This document shows, one piece after another, positions 1-10,139 of a stretch of DNA of 64,000 bases. The notes under the pieces were generated by a model. The model ran no database searches. It saw only the letters and a program-made list of their open reading frames with translations, and was not told where the DNA came from. The stretch spans positions 62,001 to 126,000 of the forward strand of contig JAJZMF010000020.1 of assembly GCA_021850325.1 (NCBI GenBank), in the 5' to 3' direction. The position numbers and the translations under genes were made by a program. The stretch comes from Actinomycetes bacterium (GTDB lineage: Bacteria > Actinomycetota > Acidimicrobiia > Acidimicrobiales > Palsa-688). How positions within the stretch are numbered: position 1 is the first letter of the stretch; each line of letters opens with the position of its first letter.

Positions 1-1173
1 CTCAGCACCGGGCTCACCTCCGCCTGTGCCAGTTCACGTGCCCTGCGCGCCTTTGGTACCGAACTGGAGGCCTACGTGGGTTCGGCAGCCTTCGCCGAGC
101 TCGAGGAGGGCTCCCGGGCCGTGCTGGACGAGCTGGGCGAGGTCCGCTACACCGTGCTCGTCCGCAACAACAGGGTCACCGTCACCACCTACCAGGGAGA
201 GGACGACTACGCCCTGGAGGTCGCCCGGACCTTTGCCCGCTTCGAGGCGCCCGGTGGCCAGCAGTACCGCTTCGCCAGCTCCGGGCCGGTCGAGCTGGAC
301 GACGTAGAAGCACGCCTGCTCGACGTGGTGGCCGAGCTGCACCCTGGCCCGTTCGGCCGCCTCGACCGGTTCGCCGCCCACAACGGCGCCTTCTTCCACC
401 CCGCCGTCGTCTCGCTGGAGAAGGGGGCACGCTTCTACCTCACCTACCTCGACCTCGTCGCCCCTCTGCGGGCCCGTGGGCTCGGAGTGTGCCGGCCCCA
501 GCTGTCGGTGGGCCCCGGGCCCACGAGAGCCGAGGGCCTCTACGACCTGGCCCTCGCCCTTCGGGCCGGCACAGCCGCCAACCCGCCGGAGGTCGTCCCC
601 AACGACGTCGACCTGGCGGCCGACGAACGCACCGTGATCGTGACCGGCCCCAACAGCGGAGGCAAGACGACCCTGGCGCGCGCCCTGGGCCAGGCCCACT
701 ACCTCGCAACGTTGGGCCTTCCCGTCCCGGCGCGCCGCGCCGAGCTCGTGCTCCCCGACCGGGTCGCCACCTCGTTCACCCAGAAGGAGGTCCTGGACCT
801 CGGCCGGAGCCACCTCGAGCACGAGCTCGTGCACCTGCACGAGGTCCTGGCCCACGCCGGGCCCCGCACCGTGGTGGTCCTGAACGAGACCTTCTCCTCC
901 ACCACGCTGCGTGATGCCCTGCTGCTCGGGCGGGCGGTCCTGGGCGCGCTCGCGGAACGGGGCTCTCTGTGCATCTTCGTGACCTTCGTCGAGGAGCTCG
1001 TCACCTCGGTGCCCGGCGCAGTGAGCCTGGCTGCGGTCGTGGGCACCGACGACCGGCTGCGCCGGACCTACCGCTTCACCCGCCAGCCCCCTCAGGGCGC
1101 TGTCTACGCCGCAGCTCTGGCCGAGCGCTACGGGTTGACCGATCTCGGGGCCCGGGACCAGGTGGGGCGGTGA
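1..1173 (+). CDS. MutS-family ATPase (5' end outside window)
   Basis: The frame is open from base 1, so the N-terminus lies outside the window; about 390 residues are visible. A MutS domain V-type ATPase occupies the C-terminal half: Walker A GPNSGGKTT near bases 646-672 and a Walker B-like VVVLNETFSSTT near 874-910, where the usual Asp-Glu pair reads Asn-Glu. This matches stand-alone MutS-related proteins of actinobacteria rather than mismatch-repair MutS1, because no mismatch-recognition domain is visible in this part. The stop overlaps the GTG of the next MutS-like gene by 4 nt (GTGA), so the two are probably translated together and may act as a pair. The exact DNA or RNA substrate is unknown. 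Confidence 0.85.
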   Translation, partial: LSTGLTSACASSRALRAFGTELEAYVGSAAFAELEEGSRAVLDELGEVRYTVLVRNNRVTVTTYQGEDDYALEVARTFARFEAPGGQQYRFASSGPVELDDVEARLLDVVAELHPGPFGRLDRFAAHNGAFFHPAVVSLEKGARFYLTYLDLVAPLRARGLGVCRPQLSVGPGPTRAEGLYDLALALRAGTAANPPEVVPNDVDLAADERTVIVTGPNSGGKTTLARALGQAHYLATLGLPVPARRAELVLPDRVATSFTQKEVLDLGRSHLEHELVHLHEVLAHAGPRTVVVLNETFSSTTLRDALLLGRAVLGALAERGSLCIFVTFVEELVTSVPGAVSLAAVVGTDDRLRRTYRFTRQPPQGAVYAAALAERYGLTDLGARDQVGR

Positions 1174-2723
1174 GGCCGAGGCTGATGTCGCCCGAGGCCG
1201 ACTTCGTGGCCGGCCCCGGGCTCCCCACCGGGGCACAGGACCAGGAGGACGACCTGGGCCTGTCGTCGGTGGTCGCAGTCATGGGCGACGGCGACCAGGT
1301 GCGGGCCAGGGCGGCCCGGGCGGCGCTCAGCAACCCGGTGGCCGACCACGCAACGCTGCTCTGGCGCCAGCAGGCCCTGGCGGACCTCACAGCGAACGCC
1401 GGGCTGGCGACCGAGCTGTACCAGGCGGCGACCTACGCCCTGCGCGAGCACGACCGGCTCACCATCTGGGGGATGGGCCGCTCGCCCGAGAGCATGCGCT
1501 ACACCTCGGTCCAGGTACTGGAGATGTTCGTACCCGAGCTGGTGAAGCTGCGCCGGCTGCTCGCCGGCTACGGCGACCGCCTGGCGTCGCCGGCCCTGAG
1601 GGGCCTGCACGACCGGGTGCAGGCCGAGCTGGACGACCGCTACCTGGACGAGGTCCGGTCGCACCTGGCCCGCATGCAGCTGGCCGGGGGCACCAGCTTC
1701 AGTGCCTCCCTGGGCGATGCCAACCATGGCACGGCCTACATGATGCACGAGCCCCCCTCCCAGGGCATGCGCTGGCGGCTGGCAAGACGAGGGCCCCAGA
1801 GCCGTACCTTCAGCGTGGCCGAGGGTGACGAGGAGGGCATGCGGGCCCTGGCCCGGCTGCAGGGCCGGGGTATCGCCGTTGCCGCGACAGCGCTGGCGGC
1901 GGCGGCGGCCCACGTCCGGGGCTTCTTCGAGGTCCTGCAAGCCGAAACGGCTTTCTACCTGGGGGCCATGCACCTGAGCGCCGTGATCGGCTCCCGCGGC
2001 TACCCCACGTGCACCCCCCTCTTCAGCCAGGGCACCGACCGCGCCCTGGAGGCGACCGCTCTCTGCGATGCCGGCCTGTGCCTGCGCAGCCCGTCCGCCG
2101 TGGTCGCCAACGACCTGTCCACCCAGGGCCGGCGCCTGGTGGTGGTCACCGGGGCCAACCGGGGCGGCAAGTCGACGTTCCTGCGCAGTGTCGGGGTGGC
2201 CCAGCTGATGGCCCAGTGCGGGCTTCCCGTGGTGGCCCGGGCCTACCGGGCCCCCGTCTTCGACCGGGTGCTCACCCACTTCAAACGGGACGAGGACGCC
2301 GGAGCGAACGCAGGGCGCCTGGAAAGCGAGCTCGAGCGCCTGAGCGGCACGCTCCACCAGCTCTCGACGTCGAGCCTGTTGCTGTGCAACGAACCGTTCG
2401 CCTCGACCAACGAAGAGGAGGGCTCCCAGATCGGCCTGCAGGTGCTCGTACCCCTCAGTGCCCTCGGCACACAGGTCTTCGTGGTAACCCACCTGTTCGA
2501 GCTGGCAGACGGCGCCCGCCGTGACCACGGGGCCACAACGCTGTTCCTGCGGGCCCGCCGCGAGGGCCAACAGGCTCCGTTCCGGCTGGTGGAGGCACCG
2601 CCCGAGCCGACCGCCTACGGGGAGGACCTCTACCGGCGCGTCTTCGGGGCCCCGCCGGCGGTCCCCCTGCCCGGCGCAGCGCCGACAACCGGGACCGGCG
2701 GGACCGGCGACGCCGGCCCGTAG
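1170..2723 (+). CDS. MutS-family ATPase, second of a tandem pair
   Basis: A 517-residue protein. The N-terminal two thirds is helical and resembles the MutS core/lever region; the C-terminal third is the ATPase, with Walker A TGANRGGKST near base 2150 and LLLCNEPFASTNEEE as the Walker B/signature segment, again Asn-Glu instead of Asp-Glu. The GTG at 1170 is chosen because it overlaps the upstream stop (GTGA); an ATG at 1185 is the alternative. It pairs with the preceding ATPase and precedes uvrB by 54 nt. The mismatch-binding and connector domains of MutS1 and the Smr domain of MutS2 are absent, so a canonical mismatch-repair role is not supported. Confidence 0.85.
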   Translation: MRPRLMSPEADFVAGPGLPTGAQDQEDDLGLSSVVAVMGDGDQVRARAARAALSNPVADHATLLWRQQALADLTANAGLATELYQAATYALREHDRLTIWGMGRSPESMRYTSVQVLEMFVPELVKLRRLLAGYGDRLASPALRGLHDRVQAELDDRYLDEVRSHLARMQLAGGTSFSASLGDANHGTAYMMHEPPSQGMRWRLARRGPQSRTFSVAEGDEEGMRALARLQGRGIAVAATALAAAAAHVRGFFEVLQAETAFYLGAMHLSAVIGSRGYPTCTPLFSQGTDRALEATALCDAGLCLRSPSAVVANDLSTQGRRLVVVTGANRGGKSTFLRSVGVAQLMAQCGLPVVARAYRAPVFDRVLTHFKRDEDAGANAGRLESELERLSGTLHQLSTSSLLLCNEPFASTNEEEGSQIGLQVLVPLSALGTQVFVVTHLFELADGARRDHGATTLFLRARREGQQAPFRLVEAPPEPTAYGEDLYRRVFGAPPAVPLPGAAPTTGTGGTGDAGP

Positions 2724-2773
2724 GGAGCGCTGCCCGACAACCACGGGCCGGGGCCGACCCGTAGGCACCTCGG

Positions 2774-2777
2774 TACC

Positions 2778-2779
<2 letters not shown>
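2774..2779 (+). promoter_or_regulatory. -10 hexamer TACCAT of uvrB
   Basis: TACCAT is followed by 7 nt and then GTG at 2787, in frame with the ATG at 2778. The spacing equals that of other leaderless genes in this window, so transcription may start at or near GTG 2787. If so, the ATG at 2778 would not be on the transcript. Confidence 0.5.
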
Positions 2780-4835
<2,056 letters not shown>

Positions 4836-4920
4836 GGCGCGCCCCCGTAGCGCACCACAAGGGCCCTGCAGTGGCCCGGAGGGCTAGGATCTGCGTCGTC
4901 CCCACCAGATGGAGGCACCA

Positions 4921-5736
4921 GTGGACGCTGCGACTGCCCGGTACCGTTCCCAGCCCACCGCCAGGCGCCTTTGGCCGGTCGGAGCAGCTGCCCTGAGCGT
5001 GCTCACCGGTGCCTGCGGCGCCGGAGGGGCGTCCGCAGCCTCGGCCGGCCGCTCTCCCACCACGCTGCAGACGCTGCCCGGCCTGCAGTCGTCGGCGGGG
5101 GCCACCACACCATCGGGTGCCGGGCAGGCCGCGGGGCCTTCCAACCTCTCCCCCTTCCCGGCCTCGGCCGCCTCCAGTTGCACCACGCCCCAGTTGCACC
5201 CCAACGTCCAGGGCAACCCCCACGTCCCCAACGTCCCCCCGATCCGCTCGGTGGCGGTCGCGCCCAGGAGCGGAGGCCTGGCGGTCCAGTACCGTTTCGG
5301 CGGCCACCTGCAGGCACCGCCGGAGGGCGTCTACTTTGCCTGGACGATCACCCTGTACCGGCACCGGGCGGACGCCAACAAGCCGACGAGCGCCATCGAA
5401 CTGCAGGTGGAGGACCGGGGTGCCGGCTGGGAGCCGACGGGCTGGGCGCTTTCGGCGTCAACGTACACCGACAACACCCCACTGGTCGGCAACGTCACGC
5501 TCACAGCCGGGGGCACACTGCTGACCACGTTCTTCCCGGCCGGGTTCGCCAACCTCAAACCGCCCTTCTTCTGGTACGCCAGCCAGGAGGCCTACCGCGC
5601 CTACCTGCCCAGAGGTACCAGCGCCCACCACCAGGACTTCAGCGTCAACGGTGCCATCACCATCGACTGCCCCTCCGGCGTGCGCCAGTCGCCCTACAGC
5701 CTGCCCCTGGCGGCCAAGCTGTTGGCTGCCGGCTGA
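4921..5736 (+). CDS. secreted or lipid-anchored hypothetical protein
   Basis: A 271-residue protein of unknown function. GTG 4921 is favoured over ATG 4909 because GGAGG at 4911-4915 lies 5 nt before it and overlaps the ATG. A -10-like TAGGAT is at 4885-4890. The N-terminus has arginines, a hydrophobic stretch (PVGAAALSVLTG) and a cysteine in LTGACGAGG, which could be a weak lipobox or a cleavage region. A Ser/Thr/Gly/Ala-rich linker follows, then a beta-rich domain from about residue 75 with scattered Trp/Tyr and two well-separated Cys. It is monocistronic and converges on the Opp operon across a strong hairpin. Confidence 0.75.
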   Translation: MDAATARYRSQPTARRLWPVGAAALSVLTGACGAGGASAASAGRSPTTLQTLPGLQSSAGATTPSGAGQAAGPSNLSPFPASAASSCTTPQLHPNVQGNPHVPNVPPIRSVAVAPRSGGLAVQYRFGGHLQAPPEGVYFAWTITLYRHRADANKPTSAIELQVEDRGAGWEPTGWALSASTYTDNTPLVGNVTLTAGGTLLTTFFPAGFANLKPPFFWYASQEAYRAYLPRGTSAHHQDFSVNGAITIDCPSGVRQSPYSLPLAAKLLAAG

Positions 5737-5785
5737 CGGGGCGGGGCCCCGGCCCGGCCACTGCGCGGCGGCCAGGGGCAGGGCC

Positions 5786-5823
5786 GTGGCCCGCCGATGG
5801 GGTTGGAGCCAACGGCGGGCCAC
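5786..5823. terminator. hairpin terminator between convergent genes
   Basis: Perfect 11-bp inverted repeat GTGGCCCGCCG / CGGCGGGCCAC around a 16-nt loop. It lies between the stop of the secreted protein gene (+) and the end of the Opp operon (-). There is no U-tract, which is common for high-GC terminators. Confidence 0.6.
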
Positions 5824-5878
5824 GGGTGGTGGCCACCGGCCCGGGCTACCGGCCCCGGGGGCAGCCGTACCTGGCGCT

Positions 5879-6988
5879 TCAGGTCGCCTGGGCGACGAAG
5901 TGCTGCGGTTCGACCTCGAGCATCGGAGGTGGCGGGTTGGCAGCAATTACAGCTGCGTAGTCGGGCCCGCCCATGCGGAACCGGCGCGCCCAGGGTTGGT
6001 CGGGCTGGTCCATCAGGGACAGGCGGGGCCGCTCGGCCTTGTCGGCCTTGGCCCGGTGCATGGGGTGCAGCGGGCTCTTGGAGTACCGACGTGGATCTGC
6101 GTCGTCCTCAGCGCTGACGGCCACCATCGTGGCTGCGCCGGTCTGGCCCCCCGCACCGGCGTCAGCCGCCAGTGGGCCCGCCGTGACCTGGGCACCGGCC
6201 GAGCCCCACTTTTTGTGCAGCTGTGGGACCGCTGTGAGCAAGCTCTTGGTGTAGGGGTGCTGGGGGTTGCCGAACACCTTGTGGGTGTCGCCCATCTCCA
6301 CCGTGGCGCCGTAACGCAGGATGACCGTCCGGTCGCTTATGTAGTTGCCGAGCGAGAGGTCGTGGGTGATGAAGAGGACGCCCAGGCCCTTCTTCTTCAG
6401 GTCGACCAGCAGGTTGAGGACGTCCACGCGGGTGGAGGCGTCGAGCATGCTGATGATCTCGTCGGCGATCAGCAGCTTGACCTCGAGCAACAGCGCCCGG
6501 GCGATCAGCAGGCGCTGCTGCTGGCCCCCCGAGAGCTGGTGCGGGAACTTGTTCATCACGTCCGCCGGGTTGAGCGACACCGCCTCCAACGCGTCCTCGA
6601 GCTTCGCCTCCCACTCCGAGGTGCTGAGATGGTCGAAATAGACGCCACGGACCATCTCGAAGACCCGGTCCGCCTTGTAGAGGGGGTTGTAGGAGCTGAA
6701 GGGGTCCTGGAAGACCCCTTGCACCTGCCGGTAGTAGTCGCGCAGCTCCCTCTTGCCCCAGCTCATGATGTCCCGGCCGTTGAAGCGGATGGTGCCCCCG
6801 CTGGGCCGCACGAGCCGGAGCAGGATCTTGCCCAGGGTGGACTTGCCGCTCCCGCTCTGCCCGATCAGCGACACCACTTCGCCCTGGTCGATGTTGAAGC
6901 TCACGCCCCGGAGGGCGAGCTGCACGTCCCCGCCGAAGGTCCCGGTCTTGTAGACCTTGGAGACCTTGTCGATCTCGAGCATGCTCAT
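5879..6988 (-). CDS. Opp/Dpp-type ABC transporter ATP-binding protein (OppF-like)
   Basis: Cytoplasmic ATPase of the five-gene importer; 369 residues. Walker A GQSGSGKST, signature LSGGQQQR and Walker B LLIADEI are present. Start ATG 6988 overlaps the upstream ATPase stop (ATGA). The oligopeptide-type C-terminal region begins normally (NPQHPYTKSLL), but the usual cysteine cluster is missing. Instead there is a roughly 100-residue tail rich in Ala/Gly, then Asp/Arg/Pro, ending in a hydrophobic proline run. The tail's role is unknown. It is the last gene of the operon, ending 56 nt beyond a hairpin terminator. Confidence 0.93.
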   Translation of the reverse strand: MSMLEIDKVSKVYKTGTFGGDVQLALRGVSFNIDQGEVVSLIGQSGSGKSTLGKILLRLVRPSGGTIRFNGRDIMSWGKRELRDYYRQVQGVFQDPFSSYNPLYKADRVFEMVRGVYFDHLSTSEWEAKLEDALEAVSLNPADVMNKFPHQLSGGQQQRLLIARALLLEVKLLIADEIISMLDASTRVDVLNLLVDLKKKGLGVLFITHDLSLGNYISDRTVILRYGATVEMGDTHKVFGNPQHPYTKSLLTAVPQLHKKWGSAGAQVTAGPLAADAGAGGQTGAATMVAVSAEDDADPRRYSKSPLHPMHRAKADKAERPRLSLMDQPDQPWARRFRMGGPDYAAVIAANPPPPMLEVEPQHFVAQAT

Positions 6989-7986
6989 CGGGCCGCCTCC
7001 TGGGCCACCATCGGGCCACCCGGCACCTGGGCCTCCTGCAAGGCCTTCCAGCAGGCCACCTCGTGGCCCGGGCGGAGCTCGACAAAGGGCGGCTCCTCGA
7101 CGCACTTGTCGAAGGCGAAGGGGCACCGCTCCCGGAAGCGACAGCCCTTGGGCGGGTCGAGCAGGGAGGGTGGGCGCCCGGGGATGCCCAGCAGGGGTGC
7201 CTCGTCGTAGCGCAGCCCGACCTCGGGGAGAGAGGCCAGGAGCTGCTGGGTGTAGGGGTGCAGCGGGTTGTTGACGATCGTCGCCGTGCCTGCCTTCTCG
7301 GCCAGCTTGCCCGCGTACATGACGAGGATGGAGTCGGCGATCTGGGCCAGGATCGACAGGTCGTGGGTGATGACCACGGTGCTCTTGACATAGCCCCGGT
7401 CCCGGAACTCCATGAGCATCTCCCCCACCGCCCGCTGAGTGGAGACGTCGAGGGCCGACGTCACCTCGTCGCCGATCAGCAGAGAGGGGTTGAGCAGTGT
7501 GGAGATGACCATCGTGGCCCTCTGGCGCATACCACCCGACAGCTCGAAGGGGTAGCGGTCGAGGACGTCCTCGGGCAGGCCCACCAGCCTCACCCGGCGC
7601 TTGAACTCCTCCAGTACCTTGCGGTAGTCGACGCCGCGGGACTTGAGGAGGTCGGCGGTCATGCGCCCGATCTTGCGGGTCGGGTTGAGCGCGCTCATCG
7701 CGTACTGCGGGATGATCGAGACCTGGCGCAACCGGAAGGCCTCCATGGCCCTGGAGTCGCCTATGGGCAGCGGCTGCCCGTCCAGCTGGACGTGGCCACC
7801 AGCGTGGCGCATCCGGCCCTCCAGGAAGACAAGGCCGTTGCCGAGCGTCGACTTCCCGCAGCCCGACTCCCCGGCCAGGCCCATGATCTCGCCGTCACCG
7901 ATGGAGAAGGTGACACCGTCGACGGCCTTCACCTCGCCCCGCAGGGTCGTGTAGTAGATCTTGAGGTCCTCGACTCTGACGCTCAC
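6985..7986 (-). CDS. Opp/Dpp-type ABC transporter ATP-binding protein (OppD-like)
   Basis: Partner ATPase of the same importer; 333 residues, normal for the family. Walker A GESGCGKST, signature LSGGMRQR and Walker B LLIGDEV are visible. The C-terminus carries the oligopeptide/dipeptide-type extension with a cysteine cluster (CRFRERCPFAFDKC and a later ACW), which in relatives can bind an Fe-S cluster. GTG 7986 overlaps the permease stop (GTGA) and its own stop overlaps the next ATG. The LacI regulator upstream of the operon suggests an oligosaccharide substrate even though the family name implies peptides. Confidence 0.93.
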   Translation of the reverse strand: MSVRVEDLKIYYTTLRGEVKAVDGVTFSIGDGEIMGLAGESGCGKSTLGNGLVFLEGRMRHAGGHVQLDGQPLPIGDSRAMEAFRLRQVSIIPQYAMSALNPTRKIGRMTADLLKSRGVDYRKVLEEFKRRVRLVGLPEDVLDRYPFELSGGMRQRATMVISTLLNPSLLIGDEVTSALDVSTQRAVGEMLMEFRDRGYVKSTVVITHDLSILAQIADSILVMYAGKLAEKAGTATIVNNPLHPYTQQLLASLPEVGLRYDEAPLLGIPGRPPSLLDPPKGCRFRERCPFAFDKCVEEPPFVELRPGHEVACWKALQEAQVPGGPMVAQEAAR

Positions 7987-8978
7987 TGCTGCCTCAGCTT
8001 GGGGTTGAAGACCTCATCGAGGCCGACATTGGTTATGTACAGGGCGACGACCATGAGCGTCATGGCCGCACCGGGCGGGATGAACCACCACCACACGCCG
8101 AGCTGCAGGGCGCTCCACTGGGAGGCGTAGTTCATCATGTCCCCGATGGAGTACGAGTTGCTCGGGCCCAGGCCGAGGAAGTCGAAGTTGACCGCTACCA
8201 GCATGGAACTGGCGAAGAGGAGCACGAACACCAGGAAGATGTACGAGGCCATGTTGGGGGCGATGTCCTTGACGACGATGCTCGACGCCCGCCGGCCCGA
8301 CAGCTTGGCCAGGTCCACGAAGTCCCTCGCCTTCAAGGTGAACGTCTGTGCCCGGACGGCACGGGCCACCCAGGGCCAGCCGGTCACGCCTATGAACACC
8401 CCCTCGAACAGGGTGCTGCGGTTGGTCTGGTAGGCGCTCAGGACGATCATCAGGACCAGCTGGGGCAGGGTGATCACCACGTTGGTGAGCAGCTGGAGCA
8501 GCTCGTCCAACCAGCCGCCCCGCCAGCCGGCGGCGAAGCCGACCGCCAGGCCGACGACCCCTGCGAACACCGCACCGAGCGCCCCCACCATGTAGCTGTC
8601 ACGGACGCCGGTGAGAGCCTGCGAGAACACGTCCTGGCCGAAGGGGGCGTTGGTGCCGAACAGATGGTGCAACGAGGGGTGCAGGCCGGGCGGGAAGGTC
8701 TTGGTCACGCCGTAGGGGGCGATGAGCGGGCCGAAGATGGCCACGAAGACGAAGACGGCTTCGATGCCGGCACCGATCATGAGCTTCTTGTTGCGCAGGG
8801 CGAAGTGCATGAACTCCCAGCGCCGGCGGCCGGCGAAAGCTGCCGCCACGCCACCGCCGGCCACGGTCCCACCGGCCCCGGCCTCTGCCAGGGAGGGCTG
8901 GCCGAGCCCCGCAGGGCTTGCCGCCGGGCTGCCGGTCGCCAGGCTCTTGTGCCCGGAGGGCTCGATGTTGACGCTCAT
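7983..8978 (-). CDS. Opp/Dpp-type ABC transporter permease (OppC-like)
   Basis: Inner-membrane permease of 331 residues. The first 60 or so residues are a cytosolic Ser/Ala/Gly-rich segment. A first transmembrane helix follows (MIGAGIEAVFVFVAIFGPLI), then a periplasmic loop containing HHLFGTNAPFGQDVFSQ, and a BPD_transp_1 domain with about five helices. ATG 8978 is selected from a much longer open frame because it overlaps the OppB-like stop (ATGA) and gives normal family length. The coupling-helix region near ARDFVDLAKLSGRRAS is typical of OppC/DppC. Confidence 0.92.
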   Translation of the reverse strand: MSVNIEPSGHKSLATGSPAASPAGLGQPSLAEAGAGGTVAGGGVAAAFAGRRRWEFMHFALRNKKLMIGAGIEAVFVFVAIFGPLIAPYGVTKTFPPGLHPSLHHLFGTNAPFGQDVFSQALTGVRDSYMVGALGAVFAGVVGLAVGFAAGWRGGWLDELLQLLTNVVITLPQLVLMIVLSAYQTNRSTLFEGVFIGVTGWPWVARAVRAQTFTLKARDFVDLAKLSGRRASSIVVKDIAPNMASYIFLVFVLLFASSMLVAVNFDFLGLGPSNSYSIGDMMNYASQWSALQLGVWWWFIPPGAAMTLMVVALYITNVGLDEVFNPKLRQQ

Positions 8979-9967
8979 GCCGTCGCTCCAGTCATGCTGA
9001 GCCGGGTCCGGGGGTCGATCACCACGTAGGCGATGTCGATCACGAAGTTGGCGAGGAGGACACCGATGATGATGAACATGAAGATGCCCTGCAACAAGAA
9101 GTAGTCCTCGTTGGTGATGGCCAGGAATATCAGGTGGCCGAGGCCCGGGTACTGGAACACGACCTCGGTGACGATGTTGCCGCCCACCACCACCCCCAGG
9201 GCCAGAGCGAGGCCCGAGAGCTGGGGCAGGACCGCATTGCGGTACGCGTAGCGACGGACCAGGCGCTGGGACGCCCCGAGGGAGCGCAGGTAGCGGGCAT
9301 AGTCGGTCTCGAGCTCGTAGATGACGAGGTTGCGCATGCCGATCGACCACCCGCCGAAGCTGACCAGGAAGACGCTGAGGAAGGGCAGCACCCAGTGGTG
9401 GAGCGCGCTCAGGATGAAGCTCCAGCTCCACCCCACCGCGATGCCGGGGTTGGACCCGAGCGAGGGCGGGAACCAACGCAAGCGGACGGCGAAGACGTAG
9501 GCCAGCAGGAGGGCCAGCCAGGCATAGGGTGCGGCCTGGAACACATAACCGATGGGGAGCACCACGTTGTCCAGGACCTTGCGCCGGGCCGCCATGGCGC
9601 CGATCCGGTTCCCCAGGAAGTAGCTGAGCAGGATGGCCGGCACGAGCAGGGCCAGGGTGTAGGGGATGGCCTGGGCGATGATGTGGGTGACGGGGGCCGT
9701 CTCGTAGAAGCTGATGCCGAAGTTCCAGTGCAGCACCCCCTTCCAGAAGTCCAGGTACTGCTGCCACAGGGGTACGTTGACCCCGAACGATTCCGAGATC
9801 GTCTTCTGCAACGCCACGTACTGGGTGTTGGAGGAGATGTTGAACCTGGAAAGGTAAATCTCGACCGGGTTGCCGGGCATCAGGTGCGGGATGCCCCAGT
9901 CAACCGTCGTAGCCACGAAGAACGCCACCAGGTAGGTGACGACCTTCTTCACGAAATAGCGCCTCAC
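8975..9967 (-). CDS. Opp/Dpp-type ABC transporter permease (OppB-like)
   Basis: Inner-membrane permease of 330 residues with the OppB/DppB layout. There is a first transmembrane helix at residues 10-30, a long extracytoplasmic region containing HLMPGNPVEIYL (the usual PGDP-like motif), then five to six helices of the BPD_transp_1 domain. The coupling loop is YARYLRSLGASQRLVRRYAYRNAVLP. It pairs with the overlapping OppC-like gene. It is separated from the binding-protein gene upstream by 172 nt holding two hairpins, which probably lower permease expression relative to the binding protein. Confidence 0.92.
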   Translation of the reverse strand: MRRYFVKKVVTYLVAFFVATTVDWGIPHLMPGNPVEIYLSRFNISSNTQYVALQKTISESFGVNVPLWQQYLDFWKGVLHWNFGISFYETAPVTHIIAQAIPYTLALLVPAILLSYFLGNRIGAMAARRKVLDNVVLPIGYVFQAAPYAWLALLLAYVFAVRLRWFPPSLGSNPGIAVGWSWSFILSALHHWVLPFLSVFLVSFGGWSIGMRNLVIYELETDYARYLRSLGASQRLVRRYAYRNAVLPQLSGLALALGVVVGGNIVTEVVFQYPGLGHLIFLAITNEDYFLLQGIFMFIIIGVLLANFVIDIAYVVIDPRTRLSMTGATA

Positions 9968-10017
9968 GCCCTGAACACCCTTCCAACCAATGGGTTTGTC
10001 ACCTGAGCCGTGGACAA

Positions 10018-10058
10018 CCAGAGGCCCTCCCCCCGGTCAGGGAGGGAGGGCCCTCTGG
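10018..10058 (-). terminator. intercistronic hairpin 1 before oppB-like gene
   Basis: Imperfect long hairpin: CCAGAGG pairs with CCTCTGG, continued by CCCTCC/GGAGGG with one bulge. It lies 51 nt upstream of the permease start. It could act as an attenuator or an mRNA-processing stop that favours expression of the binding protein. Confidence 0.55.
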
Positions 10059-10087
10059 CTGGGTCACACTGCTTTGTACGGAGTTGA

Positions 10088-10112
10088 GGGCCCCGGGCAC
10101 CGCCCGGGGCCC
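10088..10112 (-). terminator. intercistronic hairpin 2 after binding-protein gene
   Basis: Perfect 11-bp stem GGGCCCCGGGC / GCCCGGGGCCC with a 3-nt loop, 28 nt after the binding-protein stop. It is a very stable partial terminator or 3'-end stabiliser. Together with hairpin 1 it separates the abundant binding protein from the permease genes. Confidence 0.6.
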
Positions 10113-10139
10113 CTCGTCGCCCCTTTCAGGGCTGGTCGG

